The notes under the pieces: generated by a model
The model's input: the letters and a program-made list of their open reading frames with translations, nothing else
What the model was told of the DNA's origin: nothing
The model's database searches: none
Made by a program: the position numbers and the translations under genes
Shown here: positions 16,172 to 24,215 of the stretch, one piece after another
Numbering within the stretch: position 1 is the stretch's first letter
Layout of the letters: each line of letters begins with the position of its first letter
DNA from: Tissierellales bacterium
Lineage (GTDB): Bacteria > Bacillota > Clostridia > Tissierellales > VENL01
NCBI GenBank assembly: GCA_028280805.1
Contig: JANQLB010000002.1
Span: forward strand, 1-47,356
DNA length: 47,356 bases
Reading direction: 5' to 3'

Positions 16172-17650
16172 TTATTTATATTCTTTATCTATATAGTTTA
16201 ATGGATTTTGTGGAACTCCGTGTTTTATTACCTCAAAATGTACATGAGGACCTGTACTATTTCCTGTATTTCCTACTGCCGCTATTGTTTTATCTTTATA
16301 TACCTTTTGTCCAACCTTTACATATATTTTACTACAGTGTCCATATCTTGTTTTCCACCCACCACCATGGTCTATTTCAACTAATAGCCCATAGTTACCA
16401 AGCCAACCAGCAATAGTGACTACACCACCGTCCGCAGCCTTTATAGGCGTACCTGTTCTTGATGCTAAATCTATACCATTATGCATTCTTCCCCATCGCA
16501 TTCCAAATCCTGAGACAAAGCTTCCTCTAGTTGGTCTCATAAAAACTCCTGTTCCATGTAGAGGAGGTAGAGGTTTAGTTCCTTGAAGTTCTATCTGGGC
16601 AGTAGGCTGTGATAAAACAACCTGACTCAAGATTTCTTCTTCAATCTCAATACCATTATGTTTCTTTACCTTAGCTAATACTTCAACTTCTCCATATACA
16701 CCTTTCTTTTTAACTTGTCTTTGGTCTTTGTATAGTGTAGATGTATATTCAACTTCTTTACCAAATTGAGTTTTCTTAACATATGTCTTTTCTTCTACAG
16801 TAACTACTGTTAAATAAGGCTTTGGAACGATTAAATTAATTTCGTCACCGGGGTGTATTAATTTTTCATTTTTATCTGGATTAGCTTGTATAAGCTCTTC
16901 AACAGTTAATTTGTTACTACGTGCTATCGTCCAATAGTTTTCACCTGATTCAACGACATGAACTTTTGTTTCAGTAGTTCCCTTTTCTAGTAAAGCTAAA
17001 ACTGTTTCGTAGTCTTTTATTGACGAAAGAGAAGTGTCCTTTTTTATTATTTCTACATTTTCTACTATCTCAATGTTTAAGATGTTTGAACTATCATCAA
17101 CTAACTTCATATAAGGCTCTTTTACTTTATCTAATAGTGCTTGTGCTGTTTCTTTTGACTCAACAAAAGCAAAATCTTCTCCATTTATATTTACAGAATA
17201 TGCGTAAACATTATACAACAAATCTCTTTCTATATTGTCCTTAATTTCTTCATAAGATGAAATTTGTTGATTATTTAATTTAATATCCTCGAAAACAGTT
17301 TCTTGCTTAATTGCTATTTCTAAGTTATGTTTCTCTGATAACTCTTTTTGAATATCAGTTAAAACATTAAAAAAGTCTTCTTTTTTTAAAACAATTCCAA
17401 CTTCTTTTCCACCAAATTCAACTCTATAATAATTACCATCTATCGCATAGTTAGTGCCTAAAATCCCTTCCCTTGCTTTAGCATTATTTAATGTTAAAAC
17501 TACTGAAGTAAGAATTACTAACATTAGTATTGAGCTTATGGTAATTATAATTTTCTTTTTATTTAGTTTTTTTGTGTTTTTAACCATTTTAATTCTTAAA
17601 AAACCACAGACCAGCTTTTCTTTTATTTTCTTAAAAAGCAAGTCATACAT
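16172..17650 (-). CDS. M23 murein endopeptidase with LysM and G5 domains
   Basis: A membrane-anchored cell-wall hydrolase of 492 residues. Order: cytoplasmic basic tail, membrane helix (about 33-53), a long region of unknown fold, a LysM peptidoglycan-binding domain (about 231-275, GENYWTIARSNKLTVEELI), a G5 domain (about 280-352), and a C-terminal M23 domain with zinc ligands H390 and D394 (HNGID), H438 and H471 (GPHVHFE). It would cut peptide cross-links in peptidoglycan. A strong ribosome binding site (aaggagg) supports the ATG at 17650. Such hydrolases are common WalR targets, which fits the neighbourhood. Confidence 0.92.
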   Translation of the reverse strand: MYDLLFKKIKEKLVCGFLRIKMVKNTKKLNKKKIIITISSILMLVILTSVVLTLNNAKAREGILGTNYAIDGNYYRVEFGGKEVGIVLKKEDFFNVLTDIQKELSEKHNLEIAIKQETVFEDIKLNNQQISSYEEIKDNIERDLLYNVYAYSVNINGEDFAFVESKETAQALLDKVKEPYMKLVDDSSNILNIEIVENVEIIKKDTSLSSIKDYETVLALLEKGTTETKVHVVESGENYWTIARSNKLTVEELIQANPDKNEKLIHPGDEINLIVPKPYLTVVTVEEKTYVKKTQFGKEVEYTSTLYKDQRQVKKKGVYGEVEVLAKVKKHNGIEIEEEILSQVVLSQPTAQIELQGTKPLPPLHGTGVFMRPTRGSFVSGFGMRWGRMHNGIDLASRTGTPIKAADGGVVTIAGWLGNYGLLVEIDHGGGWKTRYGHCSKIYVKVGQKVYKDKTIAAVGNTGNSTGPHVHFEVIKHGVPQNPLNYIDKEYK

Positions 17651-17717
17651 AAAAGCTCCTCCTTTGCCTTTTCATAAAATTTACTCTTTTAAATTCTATT
17701 TACCATAAAATATAATA

Positions 17718-17731
17718 TGTAAATGTTTACA
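17718..17731. promoter_or_regulatory. 14-bp palindrome upstream of the M23 gene
   Basis: TGTAAATGTTTACA is a perfect palindrome 68 bp before the M23 start codon. Each half looks like one TGTWAH half-site of WalR, but the WalR direct-repeat spacing is not met. It is a candidate operator only. Confidence 0.3.
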
Positions 17732-17898
17732 CATTGTATATAATAATAGAAATAGAAAGTGCCGTCAAGTAAAATTTTCTTCTTTAGGAATGTATAGGTA
17801 TATTCTTATCCTAAAAAATTTTTTTATACATTATAAACTTTTTGACTGCTAAAATGAATTTAAAAAGCCGTTATAACAATACTCTAATTATTATAATA

Positions 17899-18594
17899 TC
17901 ATTTTTTAATTGTAATAGGCAAGTATTCTATGTTGATTTCTTCTATGTGATAAAATCCTTTATTATGTTTAATTTTAGCTTTTTCTTTATTGATATTTGT
18001 AGTAATTATTTTATAATCTTTAGGTATAAATATCCTAATGTAATGGTTTCCTTTTAATACATTTTGATAATTATTCATAGCATTTTTCAAATCCCATCCA
18101 TTTTTATCATGATAAATAATTAATGGATACCAAGAATTAAGTTGATAACTTAAAACTTTATCTTTATTCATCATTTCTTTATTCTTTATATCTACCAGGT
18201 AATCTATATTTATCTCAATAGTTTCGTTTGGCTCAATTGTATTTTGAGATATAATCATGAGTATGTTATCATTTCCTATTACTTTATAGTAAGATTCTTT
18301 ATTGTTGATAGTTATATTAAATATTTTTGTTTTCTTATTATTAAAATAAAAATATATTTTACTCATGTTTTTATTTGTTTTGTTCAAAAAAATAACTTTC
18401 TGAGAAATATTAATACTTTTTTGAGAAGCTATGAATTCAGCATCAAGTATATATTTACATTGACTAGTGTCAGTATTTGACATAAAGGTTGTATGTACTT
18501 CTTCATTTAGGTATAAGTAAAAAACTAAGGGTAAGAATGTTATAATAAACAAAATAATAATTTTTTTTATAAGTTTAAAATACAACTTGTGCAT
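17899..18594 (-). CDS. Membrane-anchored M1-peptidase-like N-terminal fragment
   Basis: A 231-residue protein with an N-terminal membrane helix (about 7-28). The rest resembles the beta-sandwich N-terminal domain of M1-type aminopeptidases in clostridia: YILDAEFIASQKSINISQ, the PNETIEINIDY segment and YQLNSWYPLIIY with a following GW. It ends after about 230 residues, with no HExxH zinc motif, so the catalytic part is absent. The start at 18594 is chosen because aaggagg lies 5 nt upstream. Very AT-rich and lysine/asparagine-rich. It is either a degenerate peptidase or a stand-alone binding domain. Confidence 0.6.
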   Translation of the reverse strand: MHKLYFKLIKKIIILFIITFLPLVFYLYLNEEVHTTFMSNTDTSQCKYILDAEFIASQKSINISQKVIFLNKTNKNMSKIYFYFNNKKTKIFNITINNKESYYKVIGNDNILMIISQNTIEPNETIEINIDYLVDIKNKEMMNKDKVLSYQLNSWYPLIIYHDKNGWDLKNAMNNYQNVLKGNHYIRIFIPKDYKIITTNINKEKAKIKHNKGFYHIEEINIEYLPITIKK

Positions 18595-18903
18595 CTTATC
18601 CTCCTTAAATTTTCTTTTACATAAAATATATTTATTTGTGCTATAAATATAACTTCTTATAGGAATTAACATATAAAATTATTAAGCTTATATGTTATAA
18701 TAAGTTTAATACATAGTATGATTTTAGTACTAAAATTATATTTTAGAAGTAATTTTGGAATAAAGTAAGACTCAGTTCGCTTCAATTACCCAAATTTTTA
18801 ATTTGGTGTAAATTCAGATAAATTATTATATTAATAAACAGTTGATTTTTTTATGTAAAAAATTGCTAAGTAAATTTTATTTATTATGTGGAAGGTGGAT
18901 ATT
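18595..18903. other. Divergent intergenic region
   Basis: This 309-base gap separates the M1-like gene from the DnaD gene. It holds a perfect 16-bp palindrome (ATTTTAGTACTAAAAT, 18721-18736) and a hairpin CCAAATT/AATTTGG (18790-18806). No coding region or RNA gene was recognised; promoters for both genes must lie here. Confidence 0.4.
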
Positions 18904-20001
18904 ATGACCTTTTTTATGCAAACTACAGATTTAGATTTAGGTCACACTCCTATTGAAAATATATTTATCAACGACTTTATGCCTATAGCAGACGGTACAT
19001 ATGTTAAAGTTTACCTACTAGGATATAAATATGCATATGATAAAGATGATACTATATCTTTAAACAATGATACTATATCTAAACATTTAAATATACCTTT
19101 ATCAGATGTTCTTAAGGCTTGGGACTTTTGGGAAAATAAAGGTATTATAAAAAAACATTATGAAGAAGCGAATGATGAGTATAACTATAAGGTTGAGTTT
19201 ATAAACTTAAAACAGCTTCTAATTAAGAATAATTTTTCTAATGTGCAAGAAAACTTTCATGATGAGGTATTTAAAAAGCCTTTTACCTGTTCTCCAGAGG
19301 ATCTTTCAAAGGCAAAAGAAGATCCTAAAGTAAATAGTATGTTTAATGAAGTTAGAAAAATTATCAGAAGATACTTAACTCCTAATGAATGTCTAAAGAT
19401 ATATGAGTGGATGACAAACTATAATATGAGTGGAGATATGATTGTAAGAGCATTTCAGTTTTCATCTCAAAACAAAAACAGACGTACCTTATCCTATGTA
19501 GAAGGTGTTATAAGAACATGGTATGATAATGATGTGACTAATTTAGAAGCTTTACAAGAATATTTTGAAACTAATGATGAAAAACATTATAGATATGAAA
19601 AAATCATGAAATCTTTAGGATTTAAAGGAAGATACCTGACAAATGGTGAGAAAAAAGTAATTGACAAATGGTTTAACAAATGGCATTTTAAATTAGAGAT
19701 TGTTTTAAGAGCTTGTGATTATACTAAAAATATATCAAATCCTAACATAAATTACATAGATAAAATTTTAAATAAATGGTTTAATGAAGGTATACAAACT
19801 TTAAATCAAGTTGATGAGAATGATAAACAAAAAGAAAATAAAAATCAGAGTAGTTATAAAAAGTCAAATTCTTCAAAGAAAAAGCCTATTAAAACCAGAT
19901 TTCATAACTTTGAGCAAAGAACTTCAAAGTATACTGCAGATCAATTGGAGCAAATAGCTAAAAATATAAGAAAAAAGCATAGTAAAGGTGTTAATGATTA
20001 G
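18904..20001 (+). CDS. DnaD-domain replication protein
   Basis: A 365-residue DnaD/DnaB-like primosome protein. The N-terminal winged-helix part (about 1-110, with SDVLKAWDFWENKGII) is followed by DnaD C-terminal domains with the typical YIDKILNKWFNEGI ending, and a repeat of that unit around YVEGVIRTWYDND. Two DnaD domains in tandem are common in clostridia. These proteins help load the replicative helicase. The start at 18904 is chosen over one 18 bases upstream because ggaaggtgg lies just ahead. It is 11 bp upstream of the DnaI-like gene, forming a helicase-loading pair. Confidence 0.9.
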   Translation: MTFFMQTTDLDLGHTPIENIFINDFMPIADGTYVKVYLLGYKYAYDKDDTISLNNDTISKHLNIPLSDVLKAWDFWENKGIIKKHYEEANDEYNYKVEFINLKQLLIKNNFSNVQENFHDEVFKKPFTCSPEDLSKAKEDPKVNSMFNEVRKIIRRYLTPNECLKIYEWMTNYNMSGDMIVRAFQFSSQNKNRRTLSYVEGVIRTWYDNDVTNLEALQEYFETNDEKHYRYEKIMKSLGFKGRYLTNGEKKVIDKWFNKWHFKLEIVLRACDYTKNISNPNINYIDKILNKWFNEGIQTLNQVDENDKQKENKNQSSYKKSNSSKKKPIKTRFHNFEQRTSKYTADQLEQIAKNIRKKHSKGVND

Positions 20002-20012
20002 GGAGGTAAGTT

Positions 20013-21008
20013 ATGAATAATAGGTTCATAAATATAATATTAAGAGAATATGAAGCTAAAAGGGATAAAGCTAAACTTAATCAACAGAAAAGACAAAAAG
20101 AAGTCTATTCTAAAATTCCCAGAATCAAAGAAATTGATGCAGAAATTAACAAAACAGGATTCTTAATATCTAAAGAGGTTATAAATAATCCTAATACATA
20201 TAAAGAAAATTTATTTGTTATAAAAAATAAAATGAACCAGCTAAAGCAGGAAAAAGCATTTTTAATGACTGAAAATAATCTTCCTATAGAATATTTAGAT
20301 ATTAACTATATCTGCAATGATTGTAATGATACAGGTTTCTTGCAAAATGGTAATAAGTGTAACTGTTTTAAGCAGACTCTTATTAGTAAAGCATATCAAA
20401 TGTCCAATTTAGAACATATGTTAAGCAAAGAAAATTTTCAAACGTTTAATATATCAATTTTTTCTTCTGAACCTTTCGAGGATGAAGAGTTGACTCCTAA
20501 ACAGAATATGATGGATATTTTAAATACATGTGAAGGATTTTGTATCAATTTTAATCAAGATAAAGAAAAAAGTCTTCTTTTTTATGGAACTACAGGTTTA
20601 GGTAAAACTTTTATGTGTAATTGTATTGCTAAGGCTCTTTTAGATAAAGGAAACATAGTAATTTATCAGACTGCTTTTAAAATATTAGAAATTATTGAAT
20701 CTCATAAATTTAGAGGTAATTCAACCTTAAGTATTAATTCTGAAGAATATAATCTTTTATTTAGCTCAGATTTGTTAATTATTGACGATTTGGGAACAGA
20801 ATTGACAAATTCATTTACAAATACCGAAATTTTTAATATAGTTAATTCAAGGATTGTGTCAGGAAAGAAAACTATTATATCAACAAACTTATCTCCTTTA
20901 GAATTTGCTAATACATATACTGATAGAGTTTTTTCGAGGATATTTAGTAATTTTACTCCCTTAAAATTTTATGGTAGTGATTTACGATGGGAGTCATATG
21001 ACAAATAA
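20013..21008 (+). CDS. DnaI/DnaC-like helicase loader ATPase
   Basis: A 331-residue AAA+ protein. The N-terminal half is a coiled coil followed by a four-cysteine cluster (C101, C104, C116, C118; CNDCNDTGF and CNCF). The ATPase part has Walker A GTTGLGKT (192-199), Walker B LLIIDDLGTE and an arginine-finger region near the end (DRVFSRIF). Such proteins load DnaB-type helicase at the origin or at stalled forks. A good ribosome binding site (gggaggt) precedes the ATG. It is translated with the DnaD-domain gene. Confidence 0.92.
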   Translation: MNNRFINIILREYEAKRDKAKLNQQKRQKEVYSKIPRIKEIDAEINKTGFLISKEVINNPNTYKENLFVIKNKMNQLKQEKAFLMTENNLPIEYLDINYICNDCNDTGFLQNGNKCNCFKQTLISKAYQMSNLEHMLSKENFQTFNISIFSSEPFEDEELTPKQNMMDILNTCEGFCINFNQDKEKSLLFYGTTGLGKTFMCNCIAKALLDKGNIVIYQTAFKILEIIESHKFRGNSTLSINSEEYNLLFSSDLLIIDDLGTELTNSFTNTEIFNIVNSRIVSGKKTIISTNLSPLEFANTYTDRVFSRIFSNFTPLKFYGSDLRWESYDK

Positions 21009-21022
21009 ATTTACTTTAATAA

Positions 21023-21053
21023 AAATCAAGACCTTCTTAAAAAGCCTTGATTT
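21023..21053. terminator. Terminator shared by the DnaI-like gene and tRNA operon
   Basis: aaatcaag and cttgattt flank a loop, with T-runs on both strands. It lies between the end of the plus-strand DnaI-like gene and the 3' end of the minus-strand tRNA-Thr gene. Confidence 0.8.
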
Positions 21054-21056
21054 TTT

Positions 21057-21132
<76 letters not shown>

Positions 21133-21188
21133 ACTAATTACTTATGTTTTTCCCTTTTGCCATACTGTAAACTCTATACGGATGACCT

Positions 21189-21228
21189 AAGTGACCAACA
21201 CAAAATCAAAGATTTTGGTTGTCTACTT
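21189..21228. repeat. 40-bp palindromic element, tRNA copy 1
   Basis: Outer arms AAGTGACCAACAC and GGTTGTCTACTT are imperfectly inverted; the inner stem AAAATC/GATTTT is perfect. An identical copy lies 118 bp downstream, and a relative with the same arms is in the 5S region at 47160-47206. Confidence 0.7.
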
Positions 21229-21229
21229 A

Positions 21230-21250
21230 TACCAATTGAGCTACGCCAGC
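21230..21250 (-). pseudogene. tRNA-Thr 5' fragment 1
   Basis: The first 21 nt of tRNA-Thr are repeated exactly, but the copy then runs into the palindromic element instead of the D-loop continuation. It cannot form a tRNA. Confidence 0.85.
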
Positions 21251-21306
21251 ACTAATTACTTATGTTTTTTCCTTTTACCATACCGTAAACCCTGTACGGA
21301 TGACCT

Positions 21307-21346
21307 AAGTGACCAACACAAAATCAAAGATTTTGGTTGTCTACTT
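21307..21346. repeat. 40-bp palindromic element, tRNA copy 2
   Basis: Identical in sequence to the element at 21189-21228. Confidence 0.7.
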
Positions 21347-21347
21347 A

Positions 21348-21368
21348 TACCAATTGAGCTATGCCAGC
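21348..21368 (-). pseudogene. tRNA-Thr 5' fragment 2
   Basis: Repeats the first 21 nt of tRNA-Thr with one change (GCATAGC instead of GCGTAGC). It marks the start of the tandem array in transcription direction. Confidence 0.8.
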
Positions 21369-21435
21369 ACTAATTACAGAGACTTGATGCGAAATAAACC
21401 TTTTTCTTTTCACTTCTTACCTCTTGCTTATATTT

Positions 21436-21512
21436 TGGCGACCTGGAAGGGACTCGAACCCTCGACCTCCAGCGTGACAGGCTGGCATTCTAACCAACTG
21501 AACTACCAGGCC
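21436..21512 (-). tRNA. tRNA-Asp (anticodon GTC)
   Basis: A 77-nt cloverleaf with encoded CCA. The anticodon loop CTGTCAC gives GTC; the acceptor stem is GGCCTGG/CCAGGTC with a wobble pair. Confidence 0.95.
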
Positions 21513-21527
21513 ATACTTATTTAAAAA

Positions 21528-21603
21528 TGGTGGGCGCGACAGGGCTCGAACCTGTGACCCCCTGCTTGTAAGGCAGGTGCTCTCCCAGCTGAGCTACGCG
21601 CCC
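21528..21603 (-). tRNA. tRNA-Val (anticodon TAC)
   Basis: A 76-nt cloverleaf with encoded CCA. The anticodon loop CTTACAA gives TAC; the acceptor stem is GGGCGCG/CGCGCCC. Confidence 0.95.
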
Positions 21604-21617
21604 TTAATAAAAGCTAT

Positions 21618-21692
21618 TGGTGACCCTACCGGGACTCGAACCCGGGTTACCGCCGTGAAAGGGCGGTGTCTTAACCGCTTGACCATAGGGCC
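21618..21692 (-). tRNA. tRNA-Glu (anticodon TTC)
   Basis: A 75-nt cloverleaf with encoded CCA. The anticodon loop CTTTCAC gives TTC; the acceptor stem is GGCCCTA/TAGGGTC. Confidence 0.95.
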
Positions 21693-21700
21693 AAAATAAA

Positions 21701-21776
21701 TGGTGACCCATCGGCGACTCGAACGCCGGACACCCTGATTAAAAGTCAGATGCTCTACCAACTGAGCTAATGGGTC
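21701..21776 (-). tRNA. tRNA-Lys (anticodon TTT)
   Basis: A 76-nt cloverleaf with encoded CCA. The anticodon loop CTTTTAA gives TTT; the acceptor stem is GACCCAT/ATGGGTC. First gene after the operon promoter. Confidence 0.95.
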
Positions 21777-21794
21777 ATAAAGAATACCTTATAT

Positions 21795-21823
21795 ATATTA
21801 CATGATATTTGATAGGTTGTCAA
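21795..21823 (-). promoter_or_regulatory. Sigma-A promoter of the tRNA operon
   Basis: On the minus strand a perfect -35 TTGACA (21818-21823), a 17-bp spacer and -10 TAATAT (21795-21800) lie about 20 bp before tRNA-Lys. Confidence 0.85.
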
Positions 21824-21868
21824 CACTTTAATTTGAAAATTTTATTATATAGTTTGTTTTGTATTAAT

Positions 21869-21905
21869 AAAATAGCACTGAAAATTTAAACTCAGCACTA
21901 TTTTA
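21869..21905 (-). terminator. Hairpin after purA
   Basis: AAATAG..CTGA and TCAG..CTATTT arms form a stem with a short internal mismatch 18 bp after the purA stop; a T-rich tract follows on the minus strand. Confidence 0.6.
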
Positions 21906-21922
21906 AGAAAATGTTTCATATA

Positions 21923-23215
21923 TTATATTTTAAAAAATTCTTGTCTAATGAGAGTTTCACTTCTCCTAGGTCCTATAGAAGCTATACTAACTCTAACATC
22001 TGTTAATTCCTCAATTTTTCTTACATAATTCTTTGCTCCTGCAGGTAAGTCTTCATATTCTTTAATATTATTCATATCTTCTACTGACCATCCATCTACT
22101 TCTTCGTAAATAGGTTTACACTTTGCCAAAGTTTCTAAGCTAGCCGGAAAAGTATCTATAACTTTTCCATCTAATTCATACCCTACACATATTTTTAACT
22201 TGTCAAATCCGGCTAATGTATCTAATTTAGTCACCGCAAGTGAAGTAAATCCATTAATCTGAGTAGAGTATTTAAGCATCACTATATCTAACCATCCACA
22301 TCTTCGTGATCTTCCTGTAGTTGTACCAAACTCACGTCCTCTTTCTCTTATTTCATCGCCAACAGCATTGTTTAACTCTGTAGGAAAGGGACCTCTGCCT
22401 ACTCTAGTAGTATACGCTTTAACTACTCCTAGAGCCTCGTGTAGATTAAACGGGCTTATGCCGCTTCCTATTGATACTCCTCCTGATATTGGATGAGATG
22501 ATGTTAGATAAGGATAAGTTCCAAAATCTATATCTAATAACGTTCCTTGAGCACCCTCAAAGAGAATGTTTTCATTTTCTTGAATACTATTATTTAATAG
22601 AACATTTGTATCTGTTATATATGGTTTTAATTGATTTAAATAACCTAAATATTCTTTTATTATTTCATCAGCATCAAGAGGTTCATGACAATATATTTTA
22701 GTAATTATTTCGTTTTTGCTGTTTATGTTTTCTCTTAATTTATTTTCAAAGTATTCTTTATGAAAAATATCACACATTCTAAGACCTATCCTATCAGCCT
22801 TGTCCCTATAACATGGTCCAACGCCTTTAATTGTAGTTCCAATTTTGTTTTCACCTTTTCTCTGTTCCTCAAGTTCGTCAAGTTTCAAGTGATAAGGAAA
22901 TATTATGTGTGCTCTATTACTGATTTTAAGATTTTTAGTATCTATTCCTCTATCATTTAAGTATTTTATTTCTTTAATTAAAGATTTTGGATTTATTACT
23001 AATCCATTTCCTAAAACACAAGTCTTATCATCATAAAAAATTCCTGAAGGTATAAGATGCAGCTTATATTTATTTTCACCAATTTCAACAGTATGACCTG
23101 CATTATCCCCACCTTGATACCTTACTACCATATCAGCTTTTTTTGCTAAGTAATCTGTTATTTTACCTTTGCCCTCATCACCCCATTGAGCACCTAAGAT
23201 TACGAGAGTTGACAT
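21923..23215 (-). CDS. purA: Adenylosuccinate synthetase
   Basis: PurA joins IMP and aspartate using GTP, the first step from IMP to AMP. The 430-residue protein starts with the GTP-binding loop GAQWGDEGKGK (8-18), and has the family signatures QGGDNAGHTV, GIGTTIKGVGPCY-like stretch (near KIGTTIKGVGP), FEGAQGTLLDIDFGTYPY and GTTTGRSRRCGWLD. It stands alone with short flanks, downstream (in minus direction) of an acetyltransferase. In many clostridia it lies near dnaB and rplI, as here. Confidence 0.97.
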   Translation of the reverse strand: MSTLVILGAQWGDEGKGKITDYLAKKADMVVRYQGGDNAGHTVEIGENKYKLHLIPSGIFYDDKTCVLGNGLVINPKSLIKEIKYLNDRGIDTKNLKISNRAHIIFPYHLKLDELEEQRKGENKIGTTIKGVGPCYRDKADRIGLRMCDIFHKEYFENKLRENINSKNEIITKIYCHEPLDADEIIKEYLGYLNQLKPYITDTNVLLNNSIQENENILFEGAQGTLLDIDFGTYPYLTSSHPISGGVSIGSGISPFNLHEALGVVKAYTTRVGRGPFPTELNNAVGDEIRERGREFGTTTGRSRRCGWLDIVMLKYSTQINGFTSLAVTKLDTLAGFDKLKICVGYELDGKVIDTFPASLETLAKCKPIYEEVDGWSVEDMNNIKEYEDLPAGAKNYVRKIEELTDVRVSIASIGPRRSETLIRQEFFKI

Positions 23216-23435
23216 ATTATCCTCTCCTTTACTTTAAAATAATCCCAAAATATTATCGGGTTAAAATATTTCAGAAATAGATATATGTTTAATTTTCATT
23301 TTTATGATTATTATGAGTTTAAAGCCCTAATATAATAAACATTTTTTACATTTATCAAAATCCGAAATACCCCTTAATTATATTATCAAAAAACTCTCCA
23401 AAAGTCAATAAACTACGAATTATTTTGTTGATATT

Positions 23436-24056
23436 TTATTTATTGTTCGTATTGCTTTGTCTGTTTATCTCATAAGAAGCTTTAGATATTTTCATTTTAT
23501 AGAGATAAGAGTATACTTTTTTCTTTTTTCTATCAAAATAAAAATACTGCTTATCTGTTTTATATCTAATATCTTCAAAATTTGAAGCTTGAATCTGAAG
23601 CTTTTGTTTTGACTCACCTATTTTAGTAAATCCACATTTTATGTAGCAGTTTATTGCTCTTTTGTTAAATTTAGCCACATCAAGATGCATTGTTTTCATT
23701 TTTAATCTATAAAAATAATATTCTAAGAATATTTTTATAGCTTCTGTTCCATATCCTTTATTCATATATTTAGGATCTAATACTATTCCAAGGGTAGATG
23801 ATTTTGTAAATTTTATTATATTTTTTATAGAAAGATAACCAATAATTCTTTCTTCCTCATTAAAAATTCCAAAGCATTTTTTATTCTTACTTTGACTTTT
23901 TATCTTAAACCATTCTTTTACCTCTTCATCTTTTAATTTTGGAAAATTATAATCAAAATATAATGGGTCAGTATGAGCACCCCATTTTAACATTCCAAAA
24001 ACATCTTCTATTTTTAACTTTCTTATCATCACTCTTTTACCCTTAATTACTTCCAC
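23436..24056 (-). CDS. GNAT-family N-acetyltransferase (RimJ/RimL-like)
   Basis: The 206-residue protein begins with the typical VIKGKRVMIRKLKIED strand-loop. The acetyl-CoA binding region LGIVLDPKYMNKGYGTEAIKIFLEYYF carries the motif A pattern (Q/R-x-x-G-x-G/A as NKGYGT). RAINCYIKCGFTKIGE is the usual motif B. The C-terminus is longer and more basic than average. Members acetylate protein N-termini, amines or small molecules; the substrate here is unknown. Confidence 0.85.
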   Translation of the reverse strand: MEVIKGKRVMIRKLKIEDVFGMLKWGAHTDPLYFDYNFPKLKDEEVKEWFKIKSQSKNKKCFGIFNEEERIIGYLSIKNIIKFTKSSTLGIVLDPKYMNKGYGTEAIKIFLEYYFYRLKMKTMHLDVAKFNKRAINCYIKCGFTKIGESKQKLQIQASNFEDIRYKTDKQYFYFDRKKKKVYSYLYKMKISKASYEINRQSNTNNK

Positions 24057-24183
24057 TAAATATCTCCCCTGATTATATTATCTATAATTCTTATATATTA
24101 TTTATATAAATCAATTAAACATTTATTTATATATCTTATCATGTATATTTTTATTTAGAAATTTTACAGCTATAACTTTTACA

Positions 24184-24215
24184 CAAAAAATTACTCCATG
24201 ATAAATTGGAGTAAT
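24184..24215 (-). terminator. Terminator after dnaB
   Basis: A 9-bp stem (attactcca/tggagtaat) begins directly at the dnaB stop codon and is followed by a T-run on the minus strand. Confidence 0.85.
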
